From contig NZ_NPKO01000017.1 in the NCBI RefSeq assembly GCF_008329605.1, forward strand, positions 1 to 64,000: DNA of 64,000 bases, read 5' to 3'. The notes under the pieces are model-generated. The model saw only the letters and a list, made by a program, of their open reading frames with translations. It was not told the DNA's origin and did not search any database. Shown here piece by piece: positions 1 to 8,752 of the stretch. The stretch's first letter is position 1; each line of letters opens with the position of its first letter. A program made the translations under genes and the position numbers. The stretch is from Mycolicibacterium sp. P9-64 (lineage in GTDB: Bacteria > Actinomycetota > Actinomycetes > Mycobacteriales > Mycobacteriaceae).

Positions 1-1
1 T

Positions 2-376
2 GCCTACCCGCACGGGCCGACCTGCGCGTCGAACCTCAAGGCCCTATGCAGGTTTCACCATTTGCTCAAGACCTTCTGGGGCGGGCCACACGGCTGGCGA
101 GACCGACAACAACCCGACGGCGATGTCGTCTGGACCTCACCATCCGGACAGACCTACACCACCCGGCCCGGCAGCCGGCTGCTGTTCCCCAGCCTGTGTC
201 TGCCCACCGCACCCATCACGGTCACCGACACCCCCACCGCACACACCGCCGGACTGACCATGCCCAGACGCACCACCACCCGCGCCCACGACCGCCGCCA
301 ACGCATCAACGACGAACGCCAACACAACCACACCGACAACCACGCCACAGCCCTCGACGCGATACCGCCGTTCTGA
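2..376 (+). CDS. DUF222/13E12-repeat HNH endonuclease, C-terminal part
   Basis: Only the C-terminal ~124 residues lie in the window; the frame is open from base 2 and stops with TGA at 374-376. The visible start (AYPHGPTCASNLKALCRFHH, then a LKTFWGG segment) is the zinc/HNH-side tail typical of 13E12-repeat (DUF222) proteins, followed by the family's WTSPSGQTY stretch and a Thr/His/Arg-rich low-complexity end. The family is abundant in mycobacteria and behaves like a dispersed selfish or mobile gene; its biological role is poorly known. A second, essentially full-length member lies at 34819-36234. The ATGs at 46 and 62 are internal, so no start is in view. Identity is from recognition of the tail only. 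Confidence 0.75.
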   Translation, partial: AYPHGPTCASNLKALCRFHHLLKTFWGGPHGWRDRQQPDGDVVWTSPSGQTYTTRPGSRLLFPSLCLPTAPITVTDTPTAHTAGLTMPRRTTTRAHDRRQRINDERQHNHTDNHATALDAIPPF

Positions 377-420
377 TGTCGGCCGAACTGCTTTGGCTCG
401 ATCAACAGGTGATGCGAGCG
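373..420 (-). pseudogene. Possible remnant of a SnoaL-like gene tail
   Basis: Minus-strand translation of this stretch gives HHLLIEPKQFGRH, close to the last residues (DHLLIDPRQFER) of the intact SnoaL-like protein at 530-976, and the DNA of the two tails aligns by eye. Nothing upstream in the same frame resembles the rest of the domain. It overlaps the DUF222 stop codon by a few bases. Either a decayed tandem copy or a short duplicated tail. The rest of the gap to base 529 shows nothing I can name. Confidence 0.3.
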
Positions 421-529
421 GCCCCGCCAAAAACTCCCAGCAAGCTCCAGGTTCGCGCCGATAGCGTTGTTCAGATGGGCGGGAATGACGTTCTTGGGGT
501 TTCATCGCGAGGCCGACGTCGGCTCTGAT

Positions 530-976
530 CTACCGCTCGAACTGCCTCGGATCGATCAACAGATGGTCCGAGACGTCGCCGATCATCTCGATGTCGACCG
601 TGCGCTCCGTGAAGTGCCACGCCTCGCCGGCACGCACGAAGGCATCGGCATACCGACCGACCACGATCGGCTGCAGCGCAACGGTGTCCGTCTGCTGGAC
701 GACGCAGAACGTCGACCGCGCAGTTGCCGCATCGCCGTCTACGTCCACGATGGGGTTGAGCACCAGGTGTCGCGTCCGCGGGGTGTTGCCGTGCTCGGGG
801 AAGCGCCGCGTGGTGGTGGCGAACAGCTTGGCAATCTTGTCGGCGCCGGTGACGCCCATGAAGTTTCCTCGACCCAATAATGCACCGACACCGTCGAAGT
901 CGCCCGAATCGATCAACTCCGAGTAGCGATACAGCAATTCGGTGACGGCCAACTTGTCGGCCAATGCGGTACTCAT
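530..976 (-). CDS. SnoaL-like / NTF2-like family protein
   Basis: A 148-residue protein with the alpha+beta-barrel (SnoaL_4 / NTF2-like) pattern: an N-terminal helix pair (LAVTELLYRYSELIDSGDFD), a central GNTPRTRHLVLNPIVDVDGD segment, and strand-rich C-terminal half ending RTVDIEMIGDVSDHLL. Related mycobacterial proteins are often annotated as nuclear transport factor 2 family proteins; their substrates are generally unknown. The ATG (976-974) overlaps the tsaD stop codon (ATGA), so it is the last gene of the alr-tsaE-tsaB-rimI-tsaD run and is probably translationally coupled to tsaD. Whether it has any part in tRNA modification is unknown; the linkage may only be expression level. Confidence 0.75.
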   Translation of the reverse strand: MSTALADKLAVTELLYRYSELIDSGDFDGVGALLGRGNFMGVTGADKIAKLFATTTRRFPEHGNTPRTRHLVLNPIVDVDGDAATARSTFCVVQQTDTVALQPIVVGRYADAFVRAGEAWHFTERTVDIEMIGDVSDHLLIDPRQFER

Positions 977-1995
977 GCCACCTGCCCCTTCAGCACCGGC
1001 AGACCCGGGTCACTCGGTACGTCCAATCGCGACGGCGCTGCACCCGCCGCGATCAAGTGTGCGGCGAACGACGCGATCATCGCCCCATTGTCGGTGCACA
1101 GCCGCGGCTTGGGGATGCGCAACGTCAAACCAGCTGCCGCACAACGCTCTTCGGCCAGTTCACGTAGGCGTGAGTTCGCCGCGACCCCTCCGGCGATCAA
1201 CAGCGTGGAGACACCGAGCTCGGTGGCGGCACGCACCGCCTTGAGCGTCAGGACGTCGGCCACCGCCTCCTGAAAACCGGCGGCGACGTCGGCAGTCGCC
1301 GCATCGGGGTGGCTCTCCACGTAGCGGGCCACCGCGGTCTTCAGCCCCGAGAAGCTGAACGCATACGGGGCGTCCCGCGGCCCGGTCATGCCACGCGGGA
1401 AGGCGATCGCATTCCGGTCGCCGGTGCGGGCAAGATCATCGAGCACCCTGCCGCCCGGATACCCAAGCCCGAGCAACCTGGCGATCTTGTCGTATGCCTC
1501 CCCCGCCGCGTCGTCGACGGTGCTCCCCAGCTCGGCGATCGGCTCACCGAGCGATCGCACGTGCAGCAGGTTCGTGTGCCCGCCAGACACCAGCAGCCCG
1601 ACACTCTCCGGCAGCGGGCCGTGCTCGTAGACGTCGGCCGCCAGGTGCCCACCGAGGTGGTTGACGGCATAGAACGGCACCTCCCACGCGGCTGCATAGG
1701 CCTTGGCCGCAGCAACCCCCACCAACAGCGCACCCGCCAACCCCGGCCCGATGGTCGCCGCGACGACGTCGGGACGCGTCACCCCAGCCGTCTCGAGGGC
1801 GCGGCGCATCGTCGGGCCGAGCGCCTCGAGATGTGCGCGCGACGCGATCTCGGGCACGACTCCCCCGAACCGGGCGTGCTCGTCGACACTCGAGGCCACT
1901 TCGTCGGCGAGCAGCGTTATGGTGCCGTCGGCGGCCAGCTCGCAGATGCCGACGCCGGTCTCGTCGCAGGAGCTCTCGATGGCCAGAATGATCAT
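973..1995 (-). CDS. tsaD: tRNA N6-adenosine threonylcarbamoyltransferase TsaD
   Basis: 340 residues, close to the usual mycobacterial length. TsaD (Kae1/Gcp, ASKHA fold) joins the threonylcarbamoyl group to A37 of ANN-decoding tRNAs, with TsaB and TsaE. Visible signatures are the N-terminal MIILAIESSCDETG nucleotide-binding strand, the metal-binding NHLGGH motif (HxxxH type) preceding AADVYEHG, and a C-terminal LLIAGGVAANSRLRE segment typical of the family. The start is the ATG at 1995-1993, which overlaps the rimI stop (ATGA). An in-frame upstream extension exists in the reading frame but is antisense-like and lies over rimI, so it was rejected. Part of a cytoplasmic t6A operon. Confidence 0.97.
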   Translation of the reverse strand: MIILAIESSCDETGVGICELAADGTITLLADEVASSVDEHARFGGVVPEIASRAHLEALGPTMRRALETAGVTRPDVVAATIGPGLAGALLVGVAAAKAYAAAWEVPFYAVNHLGGHLAADVYEHGPLPESVGLLVSGGHTNLLHVRSLGEPIAELGSTVDDAAGEAYDKIARLLGLGYPGGRVLDDLARTGDRNAIAFPRGMTGPRDAPYAFSFSGLKTAVARYVESHPDAATADVAAGFQEAVADVLTLKAVRAATELGVSTLLIAGGVAANSRLRELAEERCAAAGLTLRIPKPRLCTDNGAMIASFAAHLIAAGAAPSRLDVPSDPGLPVLKGQVA

Positions 1996-2456
1996 TCCGT
2001 CGTTCCTTCTGCCAACCGTCGCATCGTGTACGCGTCGGCACCGCTCACGCGGTAATAGCGCTTCCGGATCCCCATCTTGGTGAAGCCCGCGCTCTCGTAC
2101 ATCGCGATCGCCGCCACGTTGTCCGTGCGCACCTCCAGGAAGACGGTGCCACCATCGGCGATGTCCAGCAGACGGTTGAGCAATGCGCGGCCAATGCCCT
2201 GTCCTTGGCACCGCTCGTCGACGCCGATGGTGTGAACCTCGTACTCGTACGGCGGTTTCCGGCCAAGCCGGCTCACGCCCGCGTAGCCGATCAGCTCGCC
2301 GTCCTGGCGCGCCGCCACGTAGTGGTTGTGCTTGGACTCGAGCTCGCGGATGAATGCCACGGCAGGCCACGGGTCGTCGCCGGGAAACAGCTGGGCCTCC
2401 AGCTCCGCGCAGCGGTCGGCGTCACCGACGGCGAGCGAGCCGTATTCGACTGTCAC
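1992..2456 (-). CDS. rimI: Ribosomal-protein-alanine N-acetyltransferase RimI (GNAT)
   Basis: 154 residues, the normal size of a single GNAT domain. The acetyl-CoA motif A is visible as VDERCQGQGIGRALLNRLL, and the C-terminal part (NVAAIAMYESAGF then IRKRYY) is the typical RimI region. RimI acetylates the N-terminus of ribosomal protein S18 in enterobacteria; the mycobacterial enzyme may have broader N-terminal specificity. The start is GTG at 2456-2454, overlapping the tsaB stop (GTGA), which gives VTVEYGSLAV as N-terminus. Much longer readings of this frame run antisense-like through tsaB and are not credible. Its place between tsaB and tsaD is the standard actinobacterial order. Confidence 0.95.
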   Translation of the reverse strand: MTVEYGSLAVGDADRCAELEAQLFPGDDPWPAVAFIRELESKHNHYVAARQDGELIGYAGVSRLGRKPPYEYEVHTIGVDERCQGQGIGRALLNRLLDIADGGTVFLEVRTDNVAAIAMYESAGFTKMGIRKRYYRVSGADAYTMRRLAEGTTE

Positions 2457-3073
2457 GACCGCACCGGCTGCGGCTTGGCATCGGGGCGGCGCAGGTACAG
2501 CGGGATCAGCGGCTCCGGCGACGCATCCCAGTCCACCGCCCGCACCAGACCCGACGCCGTCGGATAGGTGGGGGCCAACCGCGGAAGGTCGAAAAGCGCC
2601 GCGTGATCGGGTGATCCGGCGACGACATCGGCGTCGGCCGGTACGTCGGCGGGGCTGCTCACGTCGGGCCCGTCGACCCGGACGCCATCGCGGTAACGCG
2701 CCCAGTACACCTCGCGGCGGCGGGCGTCGGTCACCACCAAGACCTCTCCCGTGGTGTCGACTCCGATCGCGTCGAGACTGCACGCGCCGTGCACGGGGAT
2801 GCCGAGGGCGTGGGCGTACGCGGCGGCCGTGGCCATGCCGACGCGCAGCCCGGTGAACGGTCCCGGCCCGCATCCGACGACGACGGCACCGAGGTCGGCC
2901 ATCGCCAGCCCGGCATCGGCCAAGGCGCCCACCACGTTTGGCGTCAGCTGCTCGGCGTGCGCACGCGGGTCGACTGTGACGCGTTCGGCAAGCACCTCCA
3001 CGCCAGACGGTCCACGTCGAACCACCCCGGCGGTGACGGCCGGGGTGGCGGTGTCGATGGCCAGCACGATCAT
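2453..3073 (-). CDS. tsaB: tRNA threonylcarbamoyladenosine biosynthesis protein TsaB
   Basis: 206 residues. TsaB is a catalytically inactive TsaD paralogue that scaffolds the TsaD-TsaB-TsaE complex. The N-terminal MIVLAIDTATPAVTAG strand and the conserved VVVGCGPGPFTGLRVGMATA segment are diagnostic. The C-terminal half is the variable region of this family. The ATG at 3073-3071 overlaps the tsaE stop (ATGA); an ATG further up would add EVEYA-type residues lying inside tsaE and was not used. Co-transcription with tsaE, rimI and tsaD is implied by the chained overlaps. Confidence 0.95.
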   Translation of the reverse strand: MIVLAIDTATPAVTAGVVRRGPSGVEVLAERVTVDPRAHAEQLTPNVVGALADAGLAMADLGAVVVGCGPGPFTGLRVGMATAAAYAHALGIPVHGACSLDAIGVDTTGEVLVVTDARRREVYWARYRDGVRVDGPDVSSPADVPADADVVAGSPDHAALFDLPRLAPTYPTASGLVRAVDWDASPEPLIPLYLRRPDAKPQPVRS

Positions 3074-3537
3074 GGCGTACTCCACCTCCACACCGCAGTC
3101 CGCACGTCGGTGTCCCTGCCACGCTCGAGCCGGACGTCGAGATGACGGTCGGAGAGCCGCTCCGCGAGGCCCTCACCCCACTCGACCACCACCACGGCGT
3201 CGTCGAGATCGGTGTCGAGGTCGAGCGAGTCGAGTTCGGCGAGCAGGTCGGTGCCGGGGTGATCGAGCAGGCGGTAGATGTCGACGTGCACGAGGGCCGG
3301 CGCACCGGAGCGGCGCGGCGGGTGCACGCGAGCCAACACGAACGTCGGAGACGTCACCGCACCCTCGACGTCCATCGCCTGCGCGATTCCCTTGGCCAGC
3401 ACGGTCTTTCCCGCTCCCAATGGACCGGACAGCACCACCACGTCACCCGCACGAAGGTCGGCGCCCAGCCGGGCGCCGAACGCGATGGTGTCCTCCGCCG
3501 TGGTCAGTTCGGCCGTCCCTTCGAGGAGGTCAGCCAT
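3070..3537 (-). CDS. tsaE: tRNA threonylcarbamoyladenosine biosynthesis ATPase TsaE
   Basis: 155 residues. TsaE is the P-loop ATPase that turns over the TsaB-TsaD complex during t6A synthesis. The Walker A loop GPLGAGKT is followed by the conserved SPTFVLARVH and HVDIYRLLD segments and the VVVVEWGEG Walker-B-like strand, in the family order. I chose the ATG at 3537-3535 (MADLLEG); a GTG at 3555 would add six residues. The gene overlaps the preceding hydrolase stop by 8 nt, implying translational coupling in the alr operon. Confidence 0.95.
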   Translation of the reverse strand: MADLLEGTAELTTAEDTIAFGARLGADLRAGDVVVLSGPLGAGKTVLAKGIAQAMDVEGAVTSPTFVLARVHPPRRSGAPALVHVDIYRLLDHPGTDLLAELDSLDLDTDLDDAVVVVEWGEGLAERLSDRHLDVRLERGRDTDVRTAVWRWSTP

Positions 3538-4651
3538 GGTTGCGCGCCCGACCACGCAGGCGCCGAGTCAGCGCCGTGAGCTTGGAGGGTGTCGCACGCT
3601 CGACGAGGCGCACCAGCGCGTCGTCGACGATCTGGGGCTGCTCGAGCTGAACCAGATGTCCTGCGCCGCCGACGATCACCAGCTCGCAGTTCGGCAGCTC
3701 GTCGGCCATGGCCTCCGAGCATTCCTTCGGAGTGAGGAAGTCACGGTCGCCACACACGATCAGGGTCGGCACCTTGGCCAACACGTTCAGCGCCGCGGCC
3801 TCGTCGTGCACCTCTAGCGCGTGCAGGAAACCGATCAGGGTGGCGATCGGGGTGTCGTGCATCATCAGCTCGGAGAAGGCCACGACGCTCGGGCTCATCT
3901 TCTCGTCGCCATAGGACGCCGCGCGCAACACCGGGCCGATCACCGACCGTGCGGCGCCGCGGGTGCGGTGCAACGTCTTTGGCGCGTACCGCACTGCGAA
4001 CCGGGCCGCCTCGAGTACGGGGTTTCGCAGTATCTCGCCAAGCGGGGAACGCGAAACGCCCTCTGCCGCCGAGGAGATCAGCGCGACGCCGACGATCCGG
4101 CTTGGGTAGCGCTGCGGGTACTGACGGGCGTGGGCCAGCACCGCCATGCCACCCATCGAGTGCCCGACGAGCACCACCGGTCCACGCGGAGCCATCACCG
4201 ACAGCACCGACTCCAGGTCCTGGCCGAGCTGCGGGACGGTATAGGTGTCGGGTGGCGCATCGCCGGACTGGCCGTGCCCGCGCTCGTCGTAGAACACCAT
4301 CCGGACCTGGGGACCCCACAGCTCGGTCAGCTTGGTCCGCTGAAAGTGGAACGCGCCCATCCGAAGACAGAAGCCGTGCGCGAACACGACCGTCAGCGGC
4401 GCATCCTCGGGGCCGACCTCCCGCACCGCCAGTGGCACCCCATCATTGGTGGTCACCACGTAACTTCGATCCGCATCGAGAAGGCAGAAGTCCTCGCCTG
4501 CATAGGGATCGTCGTCAGTCACGCGCCGGGTCACCGAACGGGCCACGGTCGTGCCGGCCAAGCCGCCAACGGCGGCCAGCCCGGTCAGGCCCGCCAACCA
4601 GCGCGCATTCCGGATCCGGCCGCGGCGCCGGTGAACTTCCTCGTCGCTCAA
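3530..4651 (-). CDS. Alpha/beta hydrolase between alr and tsaE
   Basis: 373 residues with a TTG start (4651-4649) overlapping the alr stop. The N-terminus has a basic stretch and one hydrophobic segment (WLAGLTGLAAVGGLAGTTV, residues ~18-36), suggesting a membrane anchor or uncleaved signal. The hydrolase fold follows: VFAHGFCLRMGAF (oxyanion HG), YDERGHGQS, nucleophile elbow GHSMGG (Ser), acid region VCGDRDFLTP and C-terminal GGAGHLVQLEQP supplying His. A complete Ser-Asp-His set is therefore present. The substrate is unknown; esters or lipids are plausible. Its conserved position inside the alr-tsaE run suggests an envelope-related role, which is inference. Confidence 0.88.
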   Translation of the reverse strand: MSDEEVHRRRGRIRNARWLAGLTGLAAVGGLAGTTVARSVTRRVTDDDPYAGEDFCLLDADRSYVVTTNDGVPLAVREVGPEDAPLTVVFAHGFCLRMGAFHFQRTKLTELWGPQVRMVFYDERGHGQSGDAPPDTYTVPQLGQDLESVLSVMAPRGPVVLVGHSMGGMAVLAHARQYPQRYPSRIVGVALISSAAEGVSRSPLGEILRNPVLEAARFAVRYAPKTLHRTRGAARSVIGPVLRAASYGDEKMSPSVVAFSELMMHDTPIATLIGFLHALEVHDEAAALNVLAKVPTLIVCGDRDFLTPKECSEAMADELPNCELVIVGGAGHLVQLEQPQIVDDALVRLVERATPSKLTALTRRLRGRARNHG

Positions 4652-5832
4652 CGGTTATCGCCCGTCGGGTCGGATGCGGCGCCGCCTCGGTACACCCGGC
4701 TGACTCGGCCCCGCGGGCTGGTGACCACCTCGTAGTTGATGGTGCCGAGCAGCTCGGCCCAGTCTTGGGCGGTCTGCTCACCCTGCGCGCCGGAGCCGAA
4801 CAGGATGGCGTCATCGCCCTCGGCGACGTCGACGGGCCCCGATCCGAGGTCGACGACGAACTGGTCCATGCAGATGCGCCCGACGTTGCGTCGCCGCCTG
4901 CCGTTGATCATCACGTCGATGCGTCCGCTGAGGTTGCGGAACACGCCGTCGGCGTACCCGAGCGGCAGCAGCGCTACCGTGGTATCGCGGTCGGCGATCC
5001 AGGTGTGACCGTAGGACACCCCATCGCCCGCCTTGATCGAACGAACCAGCGCGACAGGGCATTTCAGGGTCATCGCGGGGATCAGTCCCATGTCGCCGCG
5101 GGATACGATCGGTGTCTGGCCATACACCGCGATACCGGGCCTGACCATGTCGTAGGCAAGATCGGGGCGCGTCATCGCGGCAGGCGAGTTGCACAGGTGG
5201 GCGATCTCGAATGCCACCCCGGCGTCACGCGCCTGCGCCCGGAACTCCGAGAAGCGTTGAGCCTGACGGTCGTTGACCGGGCTCTCCGGGTCGTCACCGC
5301 ACGCCAGGTGCGACATGATGCCGCGCAGCCGCACCGCGTCATCGGCCTGCGCCCTGGCCAGGACCGGCAGCATTGCCGCGAACTCCGCTCCGCTCGCACC
5401 GTTGCGGCTCAGCCCGGTATCCACCTTTACCGTCACGGTGGCGGTACGACCGGTGGCGGTCGCGGCGTCGAGCAGTGCGTCGAGTTGGCGCACCGACGAC
5501 ACCGCCACCTGTACGTCGGCGGTGAGCGCGCCTGCGAAGTCCGCGCCGGGAGCGTGCAGCCACGCCAGCAGCGGGGCGGTGACACCGTCGCGTCGCAATG
5601 CCAACGCCTCGTCGAGGGTCGCCACACCTAGTTCGGTGGCGCCGGCGGCCAACGCCGCCCGAGCCACCTGGGTGGCGCCGTGGCCGTACCCGTCGGCCTT
5701 CAACACCACCATCACCTGGGCCGAACCCGCGTGTTCTCGCAGGAGGCGCACGTTGTGTGCGATGGCGTCGAGGTCGACCACTGCCTGGGGGGTAGGGGCC
5801 GATGTCGTGAGCTGAGTCGTTTGCATGGTCAT
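4648..5832 (-). CDS. alr: Alanine racemase
   Basis: 394 residues. Alr interconverts L- and D-alanine for peptidoglycan and is the D-cycloserine target. The PLP lysine sits in VVLKADGYGHGA (residue ~45); the family's LARAQA..GIMSHLACGDDP, MVRPGIAVYGQTP and the catalytic-tyrosine region AGDGVSYGHTW are all present, ending in the C-terminal beta domain with NVGRICMDQFVVD. The ATG at 5832 gives the N-terminus MTMQTTQ, a slightly variable leader before the TIM barrel. It is the first gene of the minus-strand run reaching the SnoaL-like gene, with a 49-nt gap after gadB. Confidence 0.97.
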   Translation of the reverse strand: MTMQTTQLTTSAPTPQAVVDLDAIAHNVRLLREHAGSAQVMVVLKADGYGHGATQVARAALAAGATELGVATLDEALALRRDGVTAPLLAWLHAPGADFAGALTADVQVAVSSVRQLDALLDAATATGRTATVTVKVDTGLSRNGASGAEFAAMLPVLARAQADDAVRLRGIMSHLACGDDPESPVNDRQAQRFSEFRAQARDAGVAFEIAHLCNSPAAMTRPDLAYDMVRPGIAVYGQTPIVSRGDMGLIPAMTLKCPVALVRSIKAGDGVSYGHTWIADRDTTVALLPLGYADGVFRNLSGRIDVMINGRRRRNVGRICMDQFVVDLGSGPVDVAEGDDAILFGSGAQGEQTAQDWAELLGTINYEVVTSPRGRVSRVYRGGAASDPTGDNR

Positions 5833-5881
5833 GTCACCGTCTCCGATTGTCCCAGAGACCGGATCCGCAAGACCGTCGCAC

Positions 5882-7276
5882 CTAGTGAGCGAACGGTTGC
5901 ACTTCGTCGAAGTGACCCTGCGGCTTGATCTCGTCGAGGGACTTCAGCACCGTGATCATGTCATCCCGCAGCGCCCTGGCCAGGTTTATGGAGAACCCCT
6001 CCCTGACCACGATGCGCAGCACGACGACGTCGCTGGCGCCCTCGGGCATCGTGTACGCCGGTACCTGCCAGCCGTACGCCCGCAGCGCGTGTGACACGTC
6101 GAACTCGGTATAGCCGCGGTTGCCGGTGAGCCGGAAGGAGATCACCGGGATGGCCGACCCGTCGGTGATGACCTCGAAGTGCTCGCTGGCGCGCAGCCCG
6201 TCACCAAGCCACCGCGCGGTCTGCGACAAGGACTTCATGACCTGCGCGTATCCCGCCCTACCGAGCCGCAGGAAGTTGTAGTACTGCCCGACGACCTGGT
6301 TGCCGCCCTTGGAGAAGTTCAGCGTGAACGTCGGCATGTCGCCGCCGAGGTAGTTGACCCGGAACACCAGTTCCTCGGGCAGGTGCTCAGCGCTGCGCCA
6401 GACCACGAAGCCGATGCCCGGATACGTCAGCCCGTACTTGTGTCCGCTGACGTTGATCGACACCACCCGCGGCAGCCGGAAGTCCCACTCAACCTCGGGG
6501 TGCAGGAACGGCACCACGAAGCCACCGCTGGCGGCGTCCACGTGCACCGGCACGTCGTGGCCCCCATCCGCGGCCAGCTTGTCCAGAGCGGCGCAGATGT
6601 CGGCGATCGGTTCGAGTTCGCCGGTGTAGGTGGTGCCGAGGATCGCGACGACACCGATGGTGTCCTCATTGACCGCGGCCAATACCTGCTCGGTGGTGAT
6701 GACGTAGCGACCCTCCTCCATCGGCAGGTAGACGGGCTCGACATCGAAGTACCGACAGAACTTCTCCCAGACCACCTGCACGTTGGCACCCATCACCAGG
6801 TTGGGTTTACGAGTGCGCCACGCATCCCCCTTTTCACCACCGACCTTCTTGCGCCAGCGCCAGCTCAGCGCCAGCCCGGCCAGCATGACCGCCTCACTGG
6901 ACCCGACCGTCGACGTCCCGATGGCGCTCGACGGATCGTCGTCGCGCAAGTCCTCGGCGTGGAACAAGTCGGCGACCATGCAGACGCAACGCTGCTCGAT
7001 CGCGGCGGTCGCGGGGTACTCGTCCTTGTCGATCATGTTCTTGTCGAAGGTCTCGGCCATCAGCTTCTCGGCCTCGGGATCCATCCACGTCGTGACGAAG
7101 GTGGCGAGGTTCAGCCGGGAGCTCCCGTCGAGCATCAGCTCGTCGTGGATGAACCGATACGCCGTCTGAGGGTCCATGCACTCTTCGGGCATCCGCAGCG
7201 CCGGGATGGGCGCGCTCGACAACCGGCCCGTGTACGCCGGTGCAATCGAGGCTGCCTGGATGTGCCTGTGTGACAT
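5882..7276 (-). CDS. gadB: Glutamate decarboxylase
   Basis: 464 residues, full length for bacterial GadB. It is a PLP-dependent group II decarboxylase converting L-glutamate to GABA with proton consumption. The PLP-binding lysine is in INVSGHKYGLTYPGIG; upstream are the substrate-pocket signature IGTSTVGSSEAVMLAGL and the PVHVDAASGGFVVPF aspartate strand. The ATG at 7276 follows a good Shine-Dalgarno (GGAGGG about 8 nt upstream). GABA made here could feed the gabT-gabD pair at 31.6-34.3 kb, which would complete a GABA shunt to succinate; the two loci are not adjacent, so this link is metabolic inference. Confidence 0.95.
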   Translation of the reverse strand: MSHRHIQAASIAPAYTGRLSSAPIPALRMPEECMDPQTAYRFIHDELMLDGSSRLNLATFVTTWMDPEAEKLMAETFDKNMIDKDEYPATAAIEQRCVCMVADLFHAEDLRDDDPSSAIGTSTVGSSEAVMLAGLALSWRWRKKVGGEKGDAWRTRKPNLVMGANVQVVWEKFCRYFDVEPVYLPMEEGRYVITTEQVLAAVNEDTIGVVAILGTTYTGELEPIADICAALDKLAADGGHDVPVHVDAASGGFVVPFLHPEVEWDFRLPRVVSINVSGHKYGLTYPGIGFVVWRSAEHLPEELVFRVNYLGGDMPTFTLNFSKGGNQVVGQYYNFLRLGRAGYAQVMKSLSQTARWLGDGLRASEHFEVITDGSAIPVISFRLTGNRGYTEFDVSHALRAYGWQVPAYTMPEGASDVVVLRIVVREGFSINLARALRDDMITVLKSLDEIKPQGHFDEVQPFAH

Positions 7277-7288
7277 GTGTTGTCCCTC

Positions 7289-8710
7289 CTAGAGACTGGC
7301 GATCGACGAGCGGATGTGGGCGAGGATTCTCGACGCCGACGTAGGTGCGGGACGGGGCCCGGGATCGGCCGCCGACAGGTTGGCAGCGTGCGCGTGCACG
7401 AACGCGGCCATCGCGGCGGCCTCACCGGTCGGGAGTCCTGCGGCGAGGAGTGCACCGATGACACCGGACAGCACGTCGCCCGATCCGGCGGTGGCCGCCC
7501 ACGACCCGCCCGCCCGGTTCAGGTACACGGCCCCGGACGGCTCCGCGATCACCGTGACGTTGCCCTTCAGGAGCACGGTGGCGCCGAACGCCTCGGCAAG
7601 ACGCTGCGTGGCCGCGACACGATCGGCTCCCGGAGGATGCCCTGCCAGGCGGGCGAACTCCCCCGCGTGCGGCGTCAACACCGTCGGAGCGTCCCGCTTG
7701 ACCACCAGGTCCGGGTGGGCTGCCAGGATCGTCAGGCCGTCGGCGTCGACGACCACCGGCAGGTCCGTGTCCAGCGCGAACCACAGGGCGGCGGCGGCTG
7801 CTTCGTCGGTGCCGAGGCCCGGTCCCACCACCCACGCCTGGACCCGGCCTGCGGCGCTGACCGTCGGTGCGGCGACGACCTCGGGCCGGTGCGAGACCAC
7901 CTCGGCTGCCGCACTGCCTGCGTAGCGCACCATGCCCGACGTCGCGGCGACGGCGGCGCCGGTGCACAGGATCGCGGCACCCGGGTAGGTCGCCGAACCG
8001 GCAAGCACGCCGGTCACGCCCTGGGTGTACTTGTCGTCGGAGGCTCCCGGCGCCGGCCAGCGTGCCGCGACGTCGGCGGCTTCGACGCTGACCAGATCGC
8101 TGTCCGGCAGGTCGAGGCCGATGTCGATCAACTCGACGCGTCCGCAATCGCCAAGGGCATGAGCCGGTTTGAGGCCCCCGAACGTCACGGTCAGCTCGGC
8201 CTGCACGTGCGGGCCGTCGGCAACGCCCGTCTGCACGTCGACGCCGCTCGGTACGTCGACCGCGACGATGGGGATGCCCGCAGCGTCGACCGCGGCGAAG
8301 ATCACGGCCGCCGCCGGTCGCAGCGGTCCAGAACCGGAGATCCCGACGACACCGTCGATCACCAGATCGGTTGCTGCTGGCACGTTCTCGACGACGCGGC
8401 CACCCGAGGCCGTGAACGCCGCCAGGGACTCGGCGTGCACGCGGTCGGGGTTGAGAACGACGGCGGTCGCGCCGACCCCGCGGCGGCGCAGGAACGTCGC
8501 CGCCCACAGTGCATCGCCGCCGTTGTCGCCCGAGCCGACGACCGCGCAGACCCGCGTACCCGTGATCGCACCGGTTTGGGACTTGAGTTCGCGGGCGATG
8601 GCGGTGGCCAGTCCGTGGGCGGCCCGGCGCATCAGGGCACCCTCGGGGAGGCTTCGCAGAAGCGGTGCTTCGGCGGCGCGGATCGCGTCAGCGCTGTAGT
8701 AGTGCCGCAT
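7289..8710 (-). CDS. nnr: Bifunctional NAD(P)HX epimerase/dehydratase
   Basis: 473 residues with two fused domains: a YjeF-N epimerase (about 1-215; GSGDNGGDALWAATFLRRRG motif) and an ADP/ATP-dependent NAD(P)HX dehydratase (about 225-473; LTPHAGEFARL and AGSGDVLSGVIGALLAAGL). It repairs hydrated NADH and NADPH. Start is the ATG at 8710-8708 giving MRHYYSADAIRAAE, the usual mycobacterial N-terminus; a TTG nine bases upstream is possible. It is divergent from the gene at 8753 with only ~42 nt between, so both promoters must overlap there. gadB follows 12 nt downstream, so co-transcription is likely. Confidence 0.95.
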   Translation of the reverse strand: MRHYYSADAIRAAEAPLLRSLPEGALMRRAAHGLATAIARELKSQTGAITGTRVCAVVGSGDNGGDALWAATFLRRRGVGATAVVLNPDRVHAESLAAFTASGGRVVENVPAATDLVIDGVVGISGSGPLRPAAAVIFAAVDAAGIPIVAVDVPSGVDVQTGVADGPHVQAELTVTFGGLKPAHALGDCGRVELIDIGLDLPDSDLVSVEAADVAARWPAPGASDDKYTQGVTGVLAGSATYPGAAILCTGAAVAATSGMVRYAGSAAAEVVSHRPEVVAAPTVSAAGRVQAWVVGPGLGTDEAAAAALWFALDTDLPVVVDADGLTILAAHPDLVVKRDAPTVLTPHAGEFARLAGHPPGADRVAATQRLAEAFGATVLLKGNVTVIAEPSGAVYLNRAGGSWAATAGSGDVLSGVIGALLAAGLPTGEAAAMAAFVHAHAANLSAADPGPRPAPTSASRILAHIRSSIASL

Positions 8711-8752
8711 CGTCACCAAGGCTACGTTGTGCCACCGCCTAGCATGTGCGGG

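Noticed and set aside
2..376. 13E12 copies as insertion sequences
   Set aside because: No terminal inverted repeats or target duplications seen around either copy.
1996..2370. 125-residue N-terminal extension of the tsaD frame
   Set aside because: Lies over rimI and has Arg-rich shadow composition; TsaD families begin at MIILAIESS.
2457..3305. N-terminal extension of the rimI frame
   Set aside because: Arg-rich shadow over tsaB; GNAT domain starts at the GTG 2456.
7277..8743. 814-residue + strand open frame across nnr
   Set aside because: Antisense of nnr; GC-rich third positions leave all frames open. Only the part from 8744/8753 is real.
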